NCBI GenBank assembly: GCA_006176705.1
Contig: QRFJ01000021.1
Span: 1,942,208 to 2,006,207 of the forward strand
Origin: Cocos nucifera
Taxonomy: Eukaryota; Streptophyta; Magnoliopsida; Arecales; Arecaceae
Length of the DNA stretch: 64,000 nt
Direction of reading: 5' to 3'
Positions 58,161 through 64,000 of this stretch are shown here, one piece after another. Under the pieces are notes generated by a model. That model saw nothing but the letters and a program-made list of their open reading frames with translations, did no database searches and was not told the DNA's origin. A program made the position numbers and the translations under genes. Position 1 is the first letter of the stretch. The number at the start of each line of letters is the position of its first letter.

Positions 58161-60920
58161 TGTATAAAATAAGATAGGTAGATAACTAGCATTGAAGCTA
58201 TGGCTATTTTCTTATGCAATATATATTCATCATGCTAAACCACTAAACCATCAAGTTGCCAAACAAAGGTCACATGAGGGATAATGCTAGGTGTTGGGAC
58301 CAATCTTCTATTAGTTTCTTCCTATTTTTCTTCTTTTTTATCTCTCCCACCCGACAAAAATTTTGTTTTACCCTCTTGTATACAATCTTGATCATTCATT
58401 TGCCAAAACTAATCAATGATGTGATTAGGGGGAAAAACGATAAACCTAGATAAAATGAAAAAGTTAGTTATACTTGCATCATTATTGTTTTTCGTGTATG
58501 AATGGTTTTATTCATAATTTTTCAAGCAAAAAATGAGGCATTTTTTCCTTAAATTTTAGGCAATTATGACTTTAGAAATGCCAAGTTCAAAGCAATTCCT
58601 ACCTCGAACCCCCTCCCCCAGGAAAGAAACGTGTTTCGTTTCACCCGGGAATCCCCACTTATTGGAATTACCAATGCTAATTTTGATGGATCTATACTTA
58701 AAAAGGGTGCCTGATGGATTTTTATTATTTGCAACAATTCTAACAAACTAATTTATATGTATGCTAAGCTTTGAGCAGCTTGGTTGAGAACGAGTAATTC
58801 GCCGTTACCATCTTCAGGCCTATTTCCTATGGCTTTAAGTCCTATTTTCTATGGCTTTAGGGAGACTCATCCACGGATCTCTAAATACCCCTTGCAATTA
58901 ATATTGTAATGTCCAGCCACCATCTCTTGATATTTGCAAAATATCTGCACAACTTGAATGATTCTAGGCTATATTTATGCATCCTTTGGTCGATGTAGCA
59001 TCAAATTGAAATGATGCTCAATAGTTGATACTCCATGCATTGCTAGCTTTTGGGACGCTAACTCCCCAACACCTTGGGAGCTCAAATATAAATTATATCA
59101 TGACAAATTTAGATGCTAAAATTCTTGTGCCGTTTAATCCATCCATTCTACAAAAACGTAAGGAAAAAAAATAATCATAACATGCATGTAAATGGCATGA
59201 GGTAGCGTGCTTACAGTAGCTACCAAGATTGGGGTACTTGACAGGGAAGCAAGCCATGCCCACCAATTTAGAAACATACACAAGAAATGTACAACTAATT
59301 ATGTGACCATAGAATATCTAATATCATGTTGTCAAGAAGACCAAAAGAGGAAACAAGCGTGAGATCGTCCACAACGTGCCTTGGTTATTGCTCAAGAAAG
59401 GCAATAGCCAAAATGGAATTAAGTAAAAAGACCAGAACCATAGGAGTGCGCTATCTCATCATTCACCTTACTTGAATGTTAGACTCTTATTCACCTGATA
59501 AAATCCTCATGATAGGAAGAAACTTTGAAAACTCCAATGGAGTTGGGGGAGTTTGAAAGAGATTGAGACTCTTGCTCCATACAACAAACATATAACTTTA
59601 AGATTAAATCATTTCTTTTCTAAGATTGCCAGACTTGTCCCTTTTTTCCCCTAAAAAGTGGCTGGGAAGGCCACTCTTCGCTAAAATTTAGAAACCAATT
59701 TTATCCCTGGATAAATAAATCATCATAAGCTGCTTTCTTTCCACCATATTTTTCACAAACAGAATTAGAGACACTTCCGAAGTACTTCCATGAAGATCTT
59801 ATTGGCTAATAAGCTTTTCTAATATCAAACAAAAGAGCTGATTAAATGTTTTCTGCCAAAAGTTAAAGCTGTGTCTCTATAATTTTCTTTATATTATATG
59901 TACCCTAAGATTAGTTTTCCATCGCCAACATACGACACTATTTTAATGCTTCACATAAATGATGCCATTATTATAATTAACTATGGGATGAGAAAACTAC
60001 ATTGCCATGCTTTTGCTAGCCACTTAGATACGTTGCTTTCATTGAGTAAGTATTTGATAATGATATTAAGCAAGATGACCTAAGAGTTTGCAGCAATGTT
60101 CTTTCACTGCTATGACCATCTACATAAACCTAATCTCTATGCATTTTGTCCTCTCTGGAAGCAGCTCATTCTCTACCATAACTCTTAGAAAAATTTTTCT
60201 TCTAATAACCATGATATGTCTTCTTTAAAAAAAAAGAAGAAGAAGAAAACCACAGTATGTCACTTATTATTGTAACGACAGTTTATGATGACACCAATAA
60301 CTTTTCTATGCATATTGTATCTCATGTGTTAATGGTGGCCATTTAGTTGTAGCATATATTCGCTACTCGTCCGGTTTCTCCATCTAAAAGTTTGTGGCTT
60401 ACCATTAGATTAACCTCCGTACGAGAAGAATGTAGGAACTTTTGATCTTTGTATGTGTACAAAATAATGAAATTATTGAAAGTAAAAACTTTTCTATGAG
60501 ACTTATCATGTAACTATGTTAATTATATAAAATCCAGGGCATTATATGAATCATTATATCATAACATACAGCAAAGAAAAGAAATGATAGCAATGATATG
60601 ATTATCATCATCGAGATCAAGGATGGCATCGTCAAATATTTAGCTACATGACTTGCTTTATTTTGCCTCAGTGTCCTTACCGTTACAGGAAACTAATTCA
60701 TGTGGAATGGCATTACAAGCTAATTTTAATAGCTAGCAGAACTATTGTTATCCCCTTTTATTTTAGATTTGCTTTAGCCATTAAGTTTTTAAGAAGATTT
60801 TGTGGACTATATGTATCTCTTTTATAGGAAATAAGAAGGATTGTTGAGTACTGACTTGAGCTACAACGTTTAGAAAGCTTACCTTCACCAAGCAAGTTGG
60901 ATGAACTTATAGTTTAATAG
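58161..60920. other. Spacer, little recognised
   Basis: AT-rich sequence between the split MITE and the second CACTA copy. Apart from a possible RNase H-like remnant (next entry), I see no gene, RNA or repeat family. Confidence 0.5.
58560..58850 (+). pseudogene. Possible RNase H-type (LINE/RVT_3) remnant
   Basis: One frame reads GITNANFDGSILKKGA before a stop. NFDGS is the start of RNase H-like domains found in plant LINE ORF2 and RVT_3 proteins, but only a short stretch supports this. Weak call. Confidence 0.25.
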
Positions 60921-61464
60921 ATCCAAAAAACTATTGTCATAGACTATGACAACAGTTTTCCAACCGCTGCTACTGTGACCATCGCCGTAGCTCTATGACA
61001 ACGGTTGTTAGAACCACTGTCATAGATGACCTATTGCAGCAGTTTATAAATCGCTGCAAAAGATTGACCTATCGCAGCGGTTATGTAACCACTGCTATCG
61101 ATATCCTATGGCAGCGGTTACACAACCGCCGCCATAGGTAATTTATAGCGGTTAGAAACGCTGCCATAGCCTCGTCTTAAAAGTGGTTACGTAACCACTG
61201 CGCTATAGATCTAGTATAGCAGTTGGCACCGAACCTATGGCAGCGGTTAGTATTGATATGACAGCGGTTATAAAATCGCTACCGTAGATCTTGAATAATT
61301 AAAAAAATAAAATATTTATTTTTTTATATATTTTATCTGATAAATATAGATATATAACACAAAAAGATATAATAAATATAAAAATTATTCTAAAATGCTT
61401 AAAATTTTATTATCGAAATAAAATTTATTATAATATTTTTTATAAAAAAATAAATATATATCAA

Positions 61465-63157
61465 AAGTCTCCTAAATCTACATCATCGTCGTCGTCGTCC
61501 GTCGTCGATCGGAGCACGAGCTGGAGGTCGGAGCTGGAAGCTGGAAATGCGGGCCAACATATCCTCGAAGCTTATGAAGGTTCCTCCAAAATACGCATTG
61601 CTGAGCGTCGACATCCATGTCTCTCATGATGCCCTTCCAGAATTAGATACGCGCTCCTCAGCCCTAATTTGCCCACATCGTCGCAATATGATCTGCCCAT
61701 GCCAATGCCTGCCTCAAGCTCCTCCCGACTGACGACACCGAAAAGTTTGTAAGAAGAGATGCTCGCCTCGGACCAGTAGCTCATCGGCGTGTACGTCAGG
61801 TCCTGTATCGGATCCTCCCAGAGTGCTCAGGCCCCAAAACCTGAGATAGATGGTCATGGGGCCCAGAGGTATTCGGACCCTCACGAGCGAGCGCATCTAA
61901 CTGATCCTGTAATTATAAATTAAAATAAAATTTTATAAAAAATACTATAATACTAATCATATATACTAATATATTTAATACTTACAAAAATACGTCCGAT
62001 CGCGGCATTCATCGGCCTGCTCGTCTTATCCGTGCGGCTGGATCGGAAGATCTCACTACAGCTGGACATCACTCCATCTTTCATCAGCTATAACAAAGAA
62101 TAAATTTATCAAAAAAATGATAAAAAATATAAATTTAATTTATCTAGTAAGATTTAGAATTAATTACCTCTGTATGCACACGACTGGCCATAGACTCACG
62201 GCCTAGAGTATGTGTATACTCCTGAGCTGCACGATTCTTTCAGTTCTGATGGGAGGCAGCCTAATAAGTATTTAAATAAATAATAAATATTTAAAAAATA
62301 TTTAAATAAAACTTTAAGTGTATTAAAAATTTCAAAAGTTAAAAATTTTACCTTTAACTTTCAACTCCTCCAGTGTCTAACCATCCTCTCTCACTGACTC
62401 GGAGGACAATTATGTATCTAGGGAACAAACTTCTTCGGAGTGTCTCGTTGGTGCTTGAGCTATCCTCTATGGAGCTTAACCTTATAACCTCGGTACAACT
62501 CTCCGATCTTCTTCAGTCGGGTATCTTGAGCCCTCTCGTGATCGAAAAAATCGTACCTCATCTGCACAAATTTATCAAAAATCAGTTACAAAGTTATTCT
62601 AATCAAACATATATAGTGTAAACATATATAATGCATAAATATAACTAAGATGCATGTACTTACCTATATCTCCTTTCATATCCGGTCCCTGATGGCAGTA
62701 TCCATCAAATGCCAATCTCTGGGCTCTACGGGAATGAGTTCGATCGCCTCACAAACACTCCAAAAAAGGAATGCATCTCCCGTGCGGTCTCCCCTACCGA
62801 CGTCCCCTCCGCATCATACTGCACCATCACCTGATGCTGGCGGTTTCACACGTGCCATACGTGTGGGATCATGAAATATCTGGCTGGATGATGCACCTGC
62901 AATGCAAATACGTTATACAAATATATGTGTACAAATACTATATAAAAAATAAAGTTGTGCTAATATAATAAAAACGTACACTCAGATGCCTACAACGGTA
63001 GAGGCTCAGCTTTCGATGGAGTAGATGCCGATAGTAAAGGTCCTTGAGCAACTAATGTCGAGATGGATGGAGTATGCTCCGACTGCTCCTCAGATGCTGA
63101 ACTGTGCGTAACCCGTCGAGAGGCAGGGGTGAAAGCTAAATAGCATTTCGGTGTCAT
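61465..63157 (-). pseudogene. Transposase_24-like gene, second copy, decayed
   Basis: Starts at ATG 63157 with MTPKCYLAFTPASRRVTHSS; the CGA-CGG here corresponds to the CGC-TGA stop of the first copy, so the two copies carry different lesions. Later exons include the MVQYDAEG-type block (about 62690-62850), the THTLGRESM block (about 62185-62240) and the acidic tail near 61480. Stops and frameshifts interrupt it. Confidence 0.65.
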
Positions 63158-63339
63158 CGTGATCTGCAATGTTAATGAACATTAATCAATATAATATGAT
63201 GATATATCAAATTCTATTCACTCGAAAGTCGAGCCTGCTCCGTGCTTGAGATAGCTATCTTCATGTCTGAGACATCTGACTGGGATTCTCCCCCAACTGG
63301 CTCGATCATGGCCCGAGTCGGCTTGGCTGTGTGCCATCC

Positions 63340-63680
63340 CCTCAACCACTCCCTCTCTCAATCTCTCTCGCCGATGACTGCGGCGAGGCCGAACCCCTCC
63401 CTCCCAGTTTTTTTATTTCTTGATTTTTTTCTCTCTCTCTCTCTCGATCTCCCTCATCGGCGAGGCTGGACCCCATCCCTCCCTCTCTCACTCTCTCTAT
63501 CTCCCTCGTCGGCAAGGCCAGACTCCACCCTTTCAATGATGCTGGCGAGGCTGGACTCCCTCCCTCCCTCTCTCGATCTCTCACTCTTCCCTCTCTCGAT
63601 CTCCCTCGGTCGACGAGGCCGGACCCCCTCCCTCCCAATGATGGTGGTGAGGCCGGATCCCTCCCTTCCTCTCTCAAGTA
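63340..63680. repeat. CT-rich tandem repeat in second CACTA copy
   Basis: Reverse complement of the GA-rich tract at 49300-49690, with CTCTCTCGATCTCCCTC units. Ser/Leu/Pro-rich open frames are compositional. Confidence 0.85.
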
Positions 63681-64000
63681 CAGACCCGTCAGGCATTCGG
63701 ATTTGGATCCAGTACCAGTAATTAAAATTAGGTTCAGATTTGAATATCCAGATTTCGATCCAAACCCAATCCATTAATAGATCTAGTCCACAGCCGCCGA
63801 TATGGCACGGCCCAAGGCTACAGCCACGGCATGGTCCAAAAACTACGACATGCAAATAATTATAATAATTATAATATTTATTATAAATATTTTATAAATT
63901 ATTATAAATATATATAATTAATAAATAATACTATAAAATTAAAAAAAAATTATACCTACGGCTATAGAGAGCAGGTCACACCGAAAGCTCCGAGGATCGT

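Larger units (their letters stand above)
60925..64000 (-). mobile_element. Second CACTA copy, inverted and truncated
   Basis: From about 60925 the sequence is the reverse complement of 48960-52250 in the first copy: subterminal CAGCGGTT array (60950-61290), Transposase_24 gene, GA/CT-rich tract and CAGGTCACACCGAAAGC at the window edge. The terminal CACTA bases are missing: homology stops inside the subterminal region, where flanking sequence begins. The other end lies beyond the window. Confidence 0.9.

Noticed and set aside
1..64000. CRISPR array, bacterial operon or phage genes
   Set aside because: Spliced gene structure, SINEs, LINE, CACTA and hAT elements show a plant nuclear genome; no regular repeat-spacer array was seen.

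Overview
The window looks like nuclear DNA from a flowering plant, probably a monocot and possibly a palm. It is AT-rich, has long introns full of transposon debris, and its one real gene matches the plant TOR protein almost exon by exon. The palm suggestion is an impression, not a proof.

Positions 1-44,421, minus strand: the 5' three quarters of a TARGET OF RAPAMYCIN (TOR) kinase gene. I could place 41 consecutive coding exons, all with GT-AG borders and compatible phases. They give about 1,786 codons, from a probable ATG at 44,421 to a splice donor at 2,578. They cover the HEAT-repeat solenoid and the first part of the FAT domain. The rest of FAT, the FRB, the kinase and the FATC lie beyond the left edge. 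The only break in the reading frame is one extra base in exon 8 (about 37,320). The introns hold a LINE, tRNA-derived SINEs, hAT-type remnants and foldbacks, microsatellites, and a tandem duplication that copied the splice acceptor of exon 16.

Positions 44,422-46,769: TOR 5' flank, then a 1-kb element with long terminal inverted repeats.

Positions 46,770-64,000: nested transposons with no host gene that I can recognise. A complete CACTA (En/Spm) element at 46,773-52,288 has a 3-bp target duplication, a decayed Transposase_24 gene and a large internal hairpin. A second, inverted and truncated copy of the same family runs from about 60,925 off the right edge. Between them a small hAT-type MITE (8-bp target duplication) is split by a 4.9-kb palindrome. 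The palindrome consists of two 3' halves of one LTR retrotransposon in opposite orientation, with both LTR U5 ends facing outward, and is bounded by a perfect 5-bp target duplication (AATAT). It looks like a palindromic retrotransposon DNA that integrated as a unit, and it is the most unusual object in the window.

All similarity statements come from reading the sequence and from recalled family features; no search was run.
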